NCBI GenBank assembly: GCA_036768485.1
Contig: JAVLUZ010000271.1
Span: 1,178,001-1,242,000 of the forward strand
Direction of reading: 5' to 3'
From: Mermis nigrescens
Lineage: Eukaryota; Nematoda; Enoplea; Mermithida; Mermithidae
DNA: 64,000 nucleotides
The notes beneath the pieces are model-generated. The model was not told the DNA's origin, made no database searches, and saw only the letters and a program-made list of their open reading frames with translations. Position numbers and translations under genes: made by a program. This document shows, piece by piece, positions 35,041-43,215 of the stretch (position 1 is the first letter of the stretch; each line of letters begins with the position of its first letter).

Positions 35041-35659
35041 AACCCCGGGGTAATTTTTGAAGGGGCATAAGTCAGAGAACCAATAGCTCAGATTGGGCTC
35101 GAAATTATTAGGGGTAGGATGAATACTCTATTATGCAAACTCTTATGAAAATTTTGAAGATGCGCAAGCCTACAGTATACCAGCATTACTTTACACTTTT
35201 GCATAAATCAAGAACCAATGGCTCGGATTTTGTTCAGATTTTCAGGATATGATGTATATAGGCGAGGCATGCTGCGCTACTGTACAGAATTTCAGCGCGC
35301 AGCCTGCAGTATACCAATTTACTTTACACTTTCAAATTTGGCACTATAACCTTAGAAATAGAGGTCGGATTGGGTTGAAATTTTAAGAGTAGGATAAATA
35401 TCAAATTAGCAAACTATTACAAAAAGTTTTGTGGAAGTACCTACAGTACACCAATTTTTTTTACAATGCTTCCAAGAAAGATGGTGGGCATGCGCTTGAG
35501 GCAGAGGCCCAGAGTCAGATAGGGGACACTACCGCCACTTTACACTGTATGATTTTCGCCAATATGGATGTGATGCACTCATTGCATAGGGAGCGTGCGT
35601 GAAAGTATGCATAATATTCTTTTGTTTGCTCGCTGAAATGGTTGCCACAGATTAGCTAG
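35024..35659 (+). repeat. Polinton left terminal inverted repeat
   Basis: It matches the reverse complement of 44171-44760 with many substitutions. Shared blocks include TAATTTTTGAAGGGGC/TTATTTTTGAAGAGGC, CAGTATACCA..TTACTTTACAC, CCGCCACTTTACACTGTATG and the inner GCTCGCTGAAA.GGTTGCCACA. Three degenerate subrepeats of about 135 bp start near 35163, 35298 and 35435, each with the CTACAGTAYACCA motif. Confidence 0.88.
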
Positions 35660-35661
35660 AA

Positions 35662-36432
35662 TTAGGGCATTTTTGTTATCAGGTTATAATGATTATTAGC
35701 AGTGTGCAAGTGAATCACCTTGTCAGCTTTAGGTCCTTCAAAAACCAAAACATTGCCATGATATAGTTTTATTTGGTACTCTGGCACCAAAGCATTTTGA
35801 ATTTTCTCTACAGCTTCAAGCCCATATTTATCTTCATTAATGCTAAGATTAGCTTTGTGCATCAGTTCTAATGCTAGCCGTTTTTGCAGAGTACATCGGC
35901 TCTTATCTCCTTTCCTAATAGAATCCCATTTTGGGCTCTTTTCTAGCTTTGCTATTCCTGTTACAACAGCTCGAGGTAGGGATAAATTATCATTTGAGGT
36001 GATTTCAATATATCCACCTCCATTTTTACAAAACTCCCTCACATCAGGTTCAAGGCCAGTTCCGGTTTGTTGTTTTTTATTAACAATAACTATTTTGAAA
36101 GCTATGTCCTCGCTCAAGCAAAACTCGTTCTTAGACTGGGCTACATTTTCTATAATGCTCAAAACCTTGTCAGCATTTATATACTCACGTTGAGTAAATG
36201 GAACTAATACAGGCGCATGAAGGCACGGCTGTCTAATTTCAATACCTACCAAAGAGTCAGGAGGACAGTCATGCAACATCTGCTTAATAGCTTCCTCAAA
36301 AATCTGCTCAAAGACCTCAAACAGATTAGGGCATTTCTTGAACCGCAGCAAAAATGCTCTTGCAGTTGTCTTAAACCTACGAACAAAAATCTCTGGGAAC
36401 TCATGTACTTCAAAGTATTTATTCAGATCCAT
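35662..36432 (-). pseudogene. Protein-primed PolB, N-terminal region only
   Basis: A 256-residue frame starting MDLNKYFEVHEF and ending with ADKVIHLHTANNHYNLITKMP. That end is the hallmark stretch (..V..L....HY..I..M) just upstream of the zinc-finger and exonuclease part of Polinton type-B DNA polymerases, which are normally over 1000 residues. Everything after it, including the exonuclease and polymerase motifs, is missing and the left terminal repeat follows at once. It is transcribed towards the left end, behind its own TATAAATA box at 36470-36477. Either the element lost its polymerase by internal deletion, or this domain persists as a separate gene. I favour the deletion. Confidence 0.75.
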
Positions 36433-36469
36433 TTCTAATGTAAGAACTTTATGGAGTTATACTTGCCCA

Positions 36470-36477
36470 TATTTATA
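36470..36477 (-). promoter_or_regulatory. TATA box for the PolB fragment
   Basis: TATAAATA on the minus strand, about 45 bp upstream of the start codon at 36432. It lies back to back with the plus-strand box at 36495. Confidence 0.65.
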
Positions 36478-36494
36478 GACATACAATCAAAATC

Positions 36495-36504
36495 TATAAA
36501 TACT
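36495..36504 (+). promoter_or_regulatory. TATA box (TATAAATACT) for zinc-ribbon ORF
   Basis: TATAAATACT 58 bp upstream of the ATG at 36553. One of several near-identical boxes in this element. Confidence 0.65.
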
Positions 36505-36552
36505 AATAATGGTCTACTGTTTAACTACTCTTTTTAGTACTATAAGGAGAAA

Positions 36553-36883
36553 ATGGAAGAAATCAGGGAAATCCAAAAGCGTCTTTTTCTGGATGAGGAG
36601 AAGAAGCCCTATGGCCGGTCCATCAAACCGGCCATAGAGCTATGTGGGAGGAACTTGGATCGGCCCATGTACTGCCCTAATGATCCAGCTTTGCTATTTT
36701 TGTCAGAAAAATAGTTCTGAAAGGGACTTTTTCGAAACGAATTCTGGCAGGTGGTACTTGAATATCCAAATGTGCCCTAGGTGCAGCGAGTTTAATAGAG
36801 CCATGCAGGAAGCGGGCAAAAGAGTGCTGAAGCGCTATTCTGATCAGCAGGCTGAGGAGGAAAAGGCCAAAACAGCTTACTAA
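36553..36883 (+). pseudogene. Small CxxC zinc-ribbon-like Polinton protein, frameshifted
   Basis: The ATG at 36553 opens a 53-codon frame ending at 36714. The overlapping frame 36644-36883 carries CYFCQK and, 24 residues on, MCPRC, a CxxC...CxxC zinc-ribbon pattern, followed by a charged C-terminal helix (EEEKAKTAY). A frame break between about 36680 and 36700 divides one original gene of about 110 codons. Function not known. Confidence 0.6.
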
Positions 36884-36886
36884 GTC

Positions 36887-36894
36887 TATAAATA
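36887..36894 (+). promoter_or_regulatory. TATA box for 36940 ORF
   Basis: TATAAATA, 53 bp upstream of the ATG at 36940. It begins just after the stop codon of the preceding gene. Confidence 0.55.
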
Positions 36895-36939
36895 AGGGTG
36901 CGCATTAGGTATATTATATACAGCTTATTAAAAGAAAGC

Positions 36940-37267
36940 ATGTCTTCACCCGGTGAACTAGCGTACCATCATTTTATCCGAAAGCTTATTGAAAAAGCTA
37001 ACAATCGCTACTTGAGCGTCAGAAATGTTCAAAGTATAGGCTCTTGCTTTCTGGGGATACATGAGCGATGCGTTTAAAGAGGAACAGCGCGAAATTGATA
37101 AACGCCAAGCATTTTGGATTTTTGCATTGAGACTGAAAGCAGCCATTTTAGACAAAGATGTTGATTCTTTGTGTGGCTTGTATGCGGCTTTTGATCAAAA
37201 TGGAAAGAACATGTGGGAAAACATGTATGATAACTGTATTTTGCAACAAGTAAATCGTGTGTTGTAA
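36940..37267 (+). pseudogene. Unknown Polinton protein, frameshifted
   Basis: The frame from the ATG at 36940 runs 45 codons. The overlapping frame 37061-37267 continues with FKEEQREIDKRQAFWIF and ends QQVNRVL. The frame change lies near 37030-37060. The combined length would be about 108 residues, predicted mainly helical. No family recognised. Confidence 0.55.
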
Positions 37268-37283
37268 ATTTACAGTAAAATGT

Positions 37284-37372
37284 GCGTTTTCTAAAAACGC
37301 AGGCTCCCGTTGCTCTTAACCTCCACGTGGTGGGAGCCGGAAACGATCCGTTTGATCGGCCAATAAGAGCAT
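37284..37372 (+). other. Cluster of stem-loops before the integrase gene
   Basis: Perfect stem GCGTTTT/AAAACGC (37284-37300, 3-nt loop). Then GGCTCCC/GGGAGCC (37302-37338), which interleaves with a TGCTCTTA/TAAGAGCA stem (37311-37371). GATCCGTTTGATC and CCACGTGG palindromes lie within. It sits between a stop codon and the next start, so it could act in RNA 3'-end formation. Confidence 0.5.
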
Positions 37373-37404
37373 AAATATTAAAAAATAAAATAAAAAATGT
37401 AAAA

Positions 37405-38463
37405 ATGGATAAATTGTTGACAAAATTATATTATGACCCTCAAACTGGGTATACGGGGGCGAATCAACTTTTTGCTCGAGTGAAAAAGGTGCGCCCAGCT
37501 ACAAAATTTGAAAAGGTAAAAGCATGGCTGGAAAAGCAACCCACATATACACTACACAAACCTGCAAAGAAACGTTATTCGCGTAACAAGGTAATAGTTA
37601 GCGGGGTTGATGAGCAGTGGCAAGCGGATTTGGTTGATCTACAATCGTTAGCCGACCACAATCATAATTTTAAGTACCTACTCAATTGTATTGATATTTT
37701 CTCAAAGTATGCATGGGCAGTTCCACTTAAATCAAAAACTGGTAAAGAAATTATCGCATCCTTTCAGAAAATTTTCAAATCGTCGGGCCGTAAACCATAT
37801 AAACTGCAAACGGATCAGGGAACTGAGTTTACAAACAAGGAATTTCAGCAATTTTTGAAATCTCAATTTATTGACTTTTTCACGACTAAAAGTGAAATGA
37901 AGGCTAGTATTGTTGAGTGGTTTAATCGTACGCTTAGAGAACGCATGTGACGATATTTCACTAAAAAGAATACATTTAATTATATTGACATTTTGCCCGA
38001 TTTGCATAAAAATTATAATAATTCTTTTCATAGGACCATTGGTACATCCCCCGCTAACGTTACCTATAAAAACGAAAGAGAAATTTTAAACAAAGCATTC
38101 AGGATTGATAAACCGAACGTTGTTTTTAAATTTGATATTGGTAATAAAGTTCGTATAAGTAAAGTGAAACGCACATTCGTAAAAGGGTTCTGGCCTAATT
38201 GGACCAAAGAATATTTCATTGTTAAAGAGAGGTTTGCTCGCACACCACCCGTTTATACTCTCGAAGATCAAGAGGGGGAAAAATTAGAGGGTATTTTCTA
38301 CGAAACCGAGCTGCAAAAAATTAGTGCAAAATCAGATGATTTATTCGTGATTTAAAAAATTATAAAAATTCGTAAAAAAGGCAAGAAAACTGATTATTTG
38401 GTGCGCTGGAGAGGTTACCCGCCTAAATTTGACTCGTGGGTTTCTGATATTGTAAAGCTCTAA
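37405..38463 (+). pseudogene. Polinton integrase (rve family) with chromodomain, two in-frame stops
   Basis: DDE/RNase-H-fold integrase that would insert the element into chromatin. It shows catalytic D75 (WQADLVDL), D137 (LQTDQGTEF) and E171 before WFNRTLRERM. Then, after a TGA at 37948-37950, come HKNYNNSFHRTIGTSPANV and an SH3-like KVRISKVKRTFVKGFWPNWT. After a TAA at 38353-38355 comes the chromodomain core DYLVRWRGYPPKFDSWV, ending at 38461-38463. All three parts are in the same frame (352 codons), so two nonsense changes are the only obvious damage. A weak TATA-like CATAAATA lies at 37370. Confidence 0.9.
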
Positions 38464-38739
38464 ATAGTAAGTTAAATCTTAAGATCAAAAATGGAGTCTA
38501 TTGGTAAGTGTTTTTTTCAAAAATGAGCAACCAGTATAGGCAAACATTGCTCAAATTTGATGATCATGCTATTTTGAGCTTCTCAAAGTTTATCAGAAAA
38601 CGCCTGAAAAAAGGGCGATCTTTGCCTGCTGTTTAACTTGTGGGAATTTTTAAGCCCTGAGGCTATGTTTTACTTTGCGAACCTCAAAACAAAAATTATT
38701 GATGAACACATAACTTCATCCATTTCATCAGTACTGATC

Positions 38740-38975
38740 TGAAAATTTGCAAAGTTTGGAATAATTTTTGTAAAGTTTGGAATATTTTTTGTAAAGTCTG
38801 GAATATTTTTTGTAAAGTTTGGAACATTTTCTGTAAAGTTTGTAATATTTTTTGTAAAGTTTGGAATATCTTTTGTAAATTTTGGAATATTTTTTGTAGA
38901 GTTTGGAATATTTTTTTGTAAAGTTTGGAATATTTTTTGTAAAGTTTGGAAAATTTTTTGTAAAGTTTGAAATAT
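38740..38975. repeat. 21-bp minisatellite
   Basis: About eleven tandem units of TTTTTTGTAAAGTTTGGAATA (21 bp, few substitutions). The period is a multiple of three, which produces an apparent minus-strand frame repeating PNFTKNI. It lies just downstream (3') of the TBP-like gene. Confidence 0.9.
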
Positions 38976-39494
38976 TAGGTATCTAACCTGCATTTCTCAA
39001 GCATTGGTGAAACTATTTTATATGCTCTGTGCAATTCATGCTCCTGTTTTGCACCTGTAAGGATCAATTTTCCGCTTGTGAACAGCAAAAATGTTATATT
39101 TCTGAATTTGTATATTAAGCCAGGAAACAATTCCACTTCATACATGCATTTTCTTTTCACCAGGTCATAAAATTTGCAAAGATCAATGCGGAACCCTAAA
39201 TTAGCAAAGCCTACGAACATATGGGGTTTCACCTTTAAATCATCACCCCTAGCATTTAATGCATCTACAGCTGCTTTTATAGCACTTTCACCATCTTTCA
39301 CTGTTTTGGCTCCAACACATACAATTTTACCTGATTTGAAAATCAGTATTGTTGCCTGAGGTAGTCGAAATACAATTCCTGGAAATCTCAAATAATTGTA
39401 TTGTGCAGTCTCTTTGGTAATTTCTGGTATATTTCTTCGAGGTTAGCGTATGGGGTAGTGCTGTAGTCAGTAAAATATTTTGTATAGTCACCAT
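38975..39494 (-). pseudogene. TATA-binding protein (TBP) homologue carried by the Polinton
   Basis: A TBP core, usually about 180 residues, in two repeats. The intact frame 39391-38975 covers most of repeat 1 (AQYNYLRFPGIVFRL lies just upstream in the same frame; then ILIFKSGKIVCVGAK) and all of repeat 2 (VGFANLGFRIDL, YEVELFPGLIYK, FLLFTSGKLILTGAK, MLEKCR). All four phenylalanines that wedge into TATA DNA are present (LRFPG, LIFKSG, ELFPG, LLFTSG). The likely start ATG is at 39494; between about 39455 and 39415 the frame is broken by small indels. It is divergent from the ATPase gene and inside the element, not host flank. TBP is not part of the standard Polinton gene set. Confidence 0.88.
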
Positions 39495-39499
39495 TTTTC

Positions 39500-39509
39500 T
39501 ATAAATACT
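39500..39509 (+). promoter_or_regulatory. TATA box (TATAAATACT) for packaging ATPase
   Basis: TATAAATACT, 44 bp upstream of the ATG at 39544, within the 49-bp divergent promoter shared with the TBP-like gene. Confidence 0.7.
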
Positions 39510-39523
39510 TCCTAATAAACTTA

Positions 39524-39531
39524 TATTTATA
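39524..39531 (-). promoter_or_regulatory. TATA box for the TBP-like gene
   Basis: TATAAATA on the minus strand, 37 bp upstream of the ATG at 39494. The two boxes of this divergent promoter lie head to head within 32 bp, so the TBP product could act at its own promoter. Confidence 0.65.
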
Positions 39532-39543
39532 CCTAAAACCATA

Positions 39544-40204
39544 ATGTTCCTACATCCTTTCACCTGCCTTCTTTCAGGACCAACAAAGTCAGGCAAAACA
39601 ACATTTGTCAGGCGATTAATTGAGAATAGAGCATGCCTGATTGATACTAAAATCAAAAAGATTTGGTGGTGCTTCGCAGAAAATCAGCCTCTTTATAAAA
39701 AATTAAATGATGTTTTATTCATAGAAGGGCTTCCTGAATTCTATTTACCTAAAACAATGTAGTCATGTACCTCAACTTTTGATTCTCGGTGATCTTATGC
39801 AACAGAGCAAGGGTAATGCCCAGATTGTGCAACTTTTTACAAGGAGTTGTCATCATTGGAACATTAGCATTATACACATTGTTCAAAACGTTTTCTTTGA
39901 TGGTCTAAGAACTTCACGCATCAACTCTGATTACATAGTGTTATTCAAACACTCTGCTGATCAGCTACAGGCACAAATGCTTTCCAGACAGCTCTATCCT
40001 GCCAACGCTAAATATTTTCTAGAAGCTTATTCTGATGCTACTTATCAGCCACATGGTTACCTTTTAATTGATCTAACTCAAAATGCTAGAAATGAGCTCA
40101 GACTTAAAACAAATATTTTTAGCAGGCATCCAACTATTTATATGCATAAATCTATAAATACTAGTAGAGATATTGCAACAAAAAAATGGGTAAAGAACGA
40201 TTAA
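39544..40204 (+). pseudogene. Genome-packaging ATPase (FtsK/HerA, A32-like), frameshifted
   Basis: Walker A GPTKSGKTTF lies near residues 12-21. After a frame break near 39755-39765 the frame resumes with the Walker B region as LLILGDL, where the family has an acidic pair (D-D); the first acidic residue is replaced by G. Further conserved features are LFTRSCHHWNISIIHIVQN (sensor-like segment) and PHGYLLIDL near the C-terminus. The enzyme pumps DNA into capsids in Polintons and related viruses. Both the frameshift and the Walker B change argue against function. Confidence 0.85.
40153..40162 (+). promoter_or_regulatory. TATA box (TATAAATACT) for 40186 gene
   Basis: TATAAATACT, 33 bp upstream of the ATG at 40186, embedded in the last codons of the ATPase gene. 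Another identical copy at 40266-40275 lies inside the 40186 gene and has no start codon close behind it. Confidence 0.7.
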
Positions 40205-40536
40205 CACGCAATATTGGTTGTTTACATCTCCTAAGTCAAGCAAGAAAACCTCAAAGAACCGCTATTATAAATACTGCCAGCAAAGATCAAATCCTTTGTC
40301 TATGTGACTGTGCAAACAACTTTCTGAATGGTAATATTCCTTTCGATAAAAAGGATATAAATAAACTTCGAAGATATCACAATCAAATTAGATACCTGGC
40401 CAACAATAAGCAGGCGACTACAAAACAAAAGACAGATATTATAATACAGGAAGGTGGTTTTCTTCCTCTTTTACTTACTCCCATACTTACAATAGCTGGT
40501 ACTTTGTTAGCTGATGCAATAGCTGGTAGAAAATGA
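40186..40536 (+). CDS. Small virion-type protein with Gly-Gly and C-terminal hydrophobic helix
   Basis: 116 residues, intact. A basic N-terminal half (RLTRNIGCLHLLSQARKPQR, NKLRRYHNQIRYLANNKQ) is followed by IIIQEGGFLPLLLTPILTIAGTLLA and a short charged end. Basic proteins with a QxGG.. site before a hydrophobic/amphipathic tail are usual in Polintons and adintoviruses, where the adenain-like protease may cut at the Gly-Gly. I infer a core or membrane-active minor virion protein. The stop overlaps the next start (ATGA). Confidence 0.65.
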   Translation: MGKERLTRNIGCLHLLSQARKPQRTAIINTASKDQILCLCDCANNFLNGNIPFDKKDINKLRRYHNQIRYLANNKQATTKQKTDIIIQEGGFLPLLLTPILTIAGTLLADAIAGRK

Positions 40537-41099
40537 AACATACTGAAAAAATGATTCTTATACCCGCTGAAATCAGCGAGCGGACTAAACCTATTGATGT
40601 TGTGCTAGATTCCTTGGATAATGAATTGCAAAAAGTTTTGCATAGCAAAAGTATGGCACCTGAAATAAAACTCATGAAATACAATCAGGTGCTTAGCAGA
40701 TTTAAACGACTATATGAACAAAAGCAGCAGCCATATAGAGCTAGTATAGTTGAAGATGCAAAGAATGCATTGAGTGATGAAGATGTGCTTGTCCGTATGC
40801 CAAAAAATCAGATTCCAAAGGCAAAACTCCTTCTTCACTACATTCGTACAAACCCATTTATTGAAATTGAGCATAATGGTGAGCTTGTGATAGATGGCAA
40901 TAGAATTGAAGGCTCAAACATTACAGATTTAGTTAATGATCTTGCGCGTGTGGGTAAGAAAATAAGCAGGCACCCTGGCAGAAAAGAATTGCTGAAAGCG
41001 TTTAATCGCACAAATGTTCCACTGGAAAGTATAGTAAATAGACAAGGTAAGGAGATTTTTGCGGCAGGTGGGGAATTCGACTGGGATGAAAGTCTATGA
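40533..41099 (+). CDS. Conserved Polinton virion-associated protein (unknown role)
   Basis: 188 residues, ATG at 40533 overlapping the previous stop. Seen: MILIPAEISER near the start, long charged helices with LMKYNQVLSRFKRLYEQKQ, then HYIRTNPFIEIEHNGELVIDG, a small beta-rich segment, and an acidic end GEFDWDESL. The position (between the GG protein and the pVI-like protein) is typical for the virion gene block. No enzymatic motif. Function not assigned. Intact in this copy. Confidence 0.6.
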   Translation: MKHTEKMILIPAEISERTKPIDVVLDSLDNELQKVLHSKSMAPEIKLMKYNQVLSRFKRLYEQKQQPYRASIVEDAKNALSDEDVLVRMPKNQIPKAKLLLHYIRTNPFIEIEHNGELVIDGNRIEGSNITDLVNDLARVGKKISRHPGRKELLKAFNRTNVPLESIVNRQGKEIFAAGGEFDWDESL

Positions 41100-41470
41100 A
41101 TACTTATCACTCCTAAGGATTACAACATTTGGTTGGACTACTACATAGGGCACGCTGCCCAAACAGGCTATGGGTTGGAAGGGTATAAAGGCATCCCATA
41201 CCAGCGGGGCGTAGGTCTTGGCAGTTTTTTCCGTTCGCTTTTTAGAATGACAGTCCCAGTTATGCAGTCAATTGGTGAGCGAGTTGGAAAACATGCTCTA
41301 GTTGCAGGTTCAAACATAGCGTCTGATTTGGCCCAGGAAAACCGCTTTTGAGTCTACTAAAGAACACTCAAAGCGAGAAGCTGCTCAATTGTTTGATGAA
41401 GCCTCTCATGCCCTTCAGCAGCAGCAAGGAGAGTGTCTTGGTAGCCGCCCAAAGTCTATAAATACTAGCA
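41096..41470 (+). pseudogene. Glycine-rich minor capsid-type protein (pVI/pX-like), frameshifted
   Basis: An ATG overlapping the previous stop (41095-41099) opens a frame that breaks within about 20 bases. The main frame then carries YYIGHAAQTGYGLEGYKG, the strongly conserved PYQRGVGLGSFFRSLFR and VGKHALVAGSNIASDLAQE. A second break near 41340-41350 leads to a lysine/glutamate-rich tail. The PYQRG.GLGSF..LFR motif marks the small amphipathic virion proteins of Polintons. At least two single-base indels. Confidence 0.6.
41457..41466 (+). promoter_or_regulatory. TATA box (TATAAATACT) for major capsid gene
   Basis: TATAAATACT, 40 bp upstream of the ATG at 41497 (and 13 bp before another ATG at 41470), overlapping the end of the preceding gene. 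Confidence 0.7.
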
Positions 41471-41496
41471 TGATAGATGCTTTTTCAAAACAAAAA

Positions 41497-42788
41497 ATGG
41501 CTCTCGTAAACGGAAAATCTATCCCCAGTACCAAGACTGAACTGGACCTTTTACGGTCCCTCCTACTCAAGTAGTGATAAAGCGTGGTTTTTGGCATGAA
41601 ATTCAACCTACAAATCCTATTACTAATGAGGGACCATATGAATTTAGAGTACCTCCTGATCCACATTACATTCAGCTCAATAAAAATTACATTTACATGC
41701 TACTGAGAATCAAAAAACCAGTAGTTGCTACTGGAGCAGCAGTGCCTGACTATGCGCCTATCAATCTTATTGGTAAGACTTTCTTTAAGCAGGTAAAATG
41801 CTTTTTAGGTGGCAAATTAGTTTTTGACAGCTCTGATAAATATGCATATAGATCGTATTTTGAAACTGAATTAAATTATGGCTATGATGCCAAGCATTCG
41901 CATTTGCAATCTGCGCTGTACTATCATGAAGGTGGAAGTGATGTTGACACAAAAGACAATAAAGCTTTCAAAATACGTTCAAAAATGTTCAAAGATGAAA
42001 ATGTTGTCGAAATTGCGGCCCCACTGCACATTGACATGTTCTTGCAAGACAGATATTTAGTTAATTTTACCGATTTCCGCCTAGAATTACACAGAAATAA
42101 TAATGCATTTGTTTTGCAGTGCTTTGAGGATGTCAGCCTTGACTTGAAAGTCTCACAAATGAAATTTTTTATTCGAAAAGTTGAGGTTTTTGACATTGTG
42201 AATTTAGCTCTTGAGCAAATAATGCTTTCCTATACAGCAAAATATCCCATAAGGAGAGTAGCTTTGACAAATTTGCACATTTCAAATCCTGCTAGAGAAA
42301 TGCCCAATTATGCATTGTTTACTGGTCAGCTGCCTAGGCGTATAGTGTTTACTTGTGTTGAAGGCAGTGCTTATCGAGGCAATCTAGCAAAATCGCCTTT
42401 CAACTTCAAACCGTTCAGCATAAATGATGTAAAAGTAACGTGTGGAGGTATAACGTATCCTGCTTACCCCCTCAGCATTTCATTTAAACATGACAGGTAC
42501 TTGCAAGCCTATACTCAGATGTTTGATGCATTACATATTGGGCATGAAGGCAATTTCATTAGCAGAGAAGATTTTAAAACAAGTCACTGCTTCTTTGTGT
42601 TCGATTTGACTCCTGATGCGGATGATGGAGGACACTGGGACCTAGTCCGTGAAGGAACAACAAGCATCGCTGTTAGGTTTTCTGGGAATTTGCCCAATTC
42701 TGGCATTGAAATCATTATGCATGCTGAATTTAATAACTCAATAATGATTGATAAAAACCGAAACACGTTTCATGACTATGATGCATAA
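41497..42788 (+). pseudogene. Major capsid protein (double jelly-roll), single frameshift
   Basis: The start at 41497 (MALVNGKSIPSTKTELDL) is separated by a one-base-type frame break near 41545-41555 from the long frame running to 42788 (about 404 residues). Recognisable hexon-like features are IKRGFWHEIQPTNPI, GPYEFRVPPDPHYIQLNKNYIYMLLRI, INLIGKTFFKQVKCFLGGKLVFDS, YRSYFETELNYG and the C-terminal IEIIMHAEFNN..IDKNRN. In Polintons this protein forms trimeric capsomers. Apart from the N-terminal break the frame is open. Confidence 0.88.
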
Positions 42789-42790
42789 AC

Positions 42791-43207
42791 ATGAACACTA
42801 TTGAAATATTCAAAATTCTCAAACATAATAATACATTTGCAGGCGTTTTCCCAATAGATCGTCTGCCACCTATAAGAACCTACCCTGCGGCTCTAGTTGT
42901 AAATCTGGACCCCAGTGAGGAACCAGGATCACACTGGGTCGCAATTTATTTTCAAAATAAGAAGCATTGCAACTATTTTGACAACTATGGCTTAGAACCA
43001 CCTGTGCAATTGCATAAATACATTTCTGATAATGCGCTCTCATTTATATACAATAATATGCGAGTACAAGGGCTTTTCTCAATCAGCTGTGGTCATATGT
43101 GTATCTACTTTTTGGTCTGCATGAGCAAAGGCATAAGTTTCACAAACATTGTTCTATCTATGCTCAGTGAAAAAATTTATAAATATTTCAATAAACTAAG
43201 GTTATAA
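42791..43207 (+). CDS. Adenain-type cysteine protease (maturation protease)
   Basis: 138 residues, intact, starting 2 bases after the capsid gene's stop. Catalytic set visible: H48 (GSHWVAIY), D64 (YFDNYG, in the Glu/Asp position), Q93 (oxyanion, VQG) and C100 (SCGHMCIYFL). The Q-to-C spacing of seven equals that of adenovirus protease. In Polintons the enzyme is thought to process virion precursors such as the Gly-Gly protein at 40186. The start codon has no own TATA box, which suggests expression together with the capsid gene. Confidence 0.9.
   Translation: MNTIEIFKILKHNNTFAGVFPIDRLPPIRTYPAALVVNLDPSEEPGSHWVAIYFQNKKHCNYFDNYGLEPPVQLHKYISDNALSFIYNNMRVQGLFSISCGHMCIYFLVCMSKGISFTNIVLSMLSEKIYKYFNKLRL
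43178..43186 (+). promoter_or_regulatory. TATA box for penton-like gene
   Basis: TATAAATAT, 38 bp upstream of the ATG at 43216, lying inside the last codons of the protease gene. Confidence 0.65.
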
Positions 43208-43215
43208 AAAAGGAT

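Noticed and set aside
35840..36438. Plus-strand frames across the PolB fragment
   Set aside because: Antisense to a recognisable PolB N-terminal region.
38670..38993. Minus-strand 107-codon frame with repeated PNFTKNI
   Set aside because: It is a by-product of a 21-bp minisatellite whose period is a multiple of three.
40266..40275. Additional TATAAATACT inside the 40186 gene
   Set aside because: No start codon follows at the usual 33-58 bp distance that opens a plausible gene, so it is not listed as a promoter.
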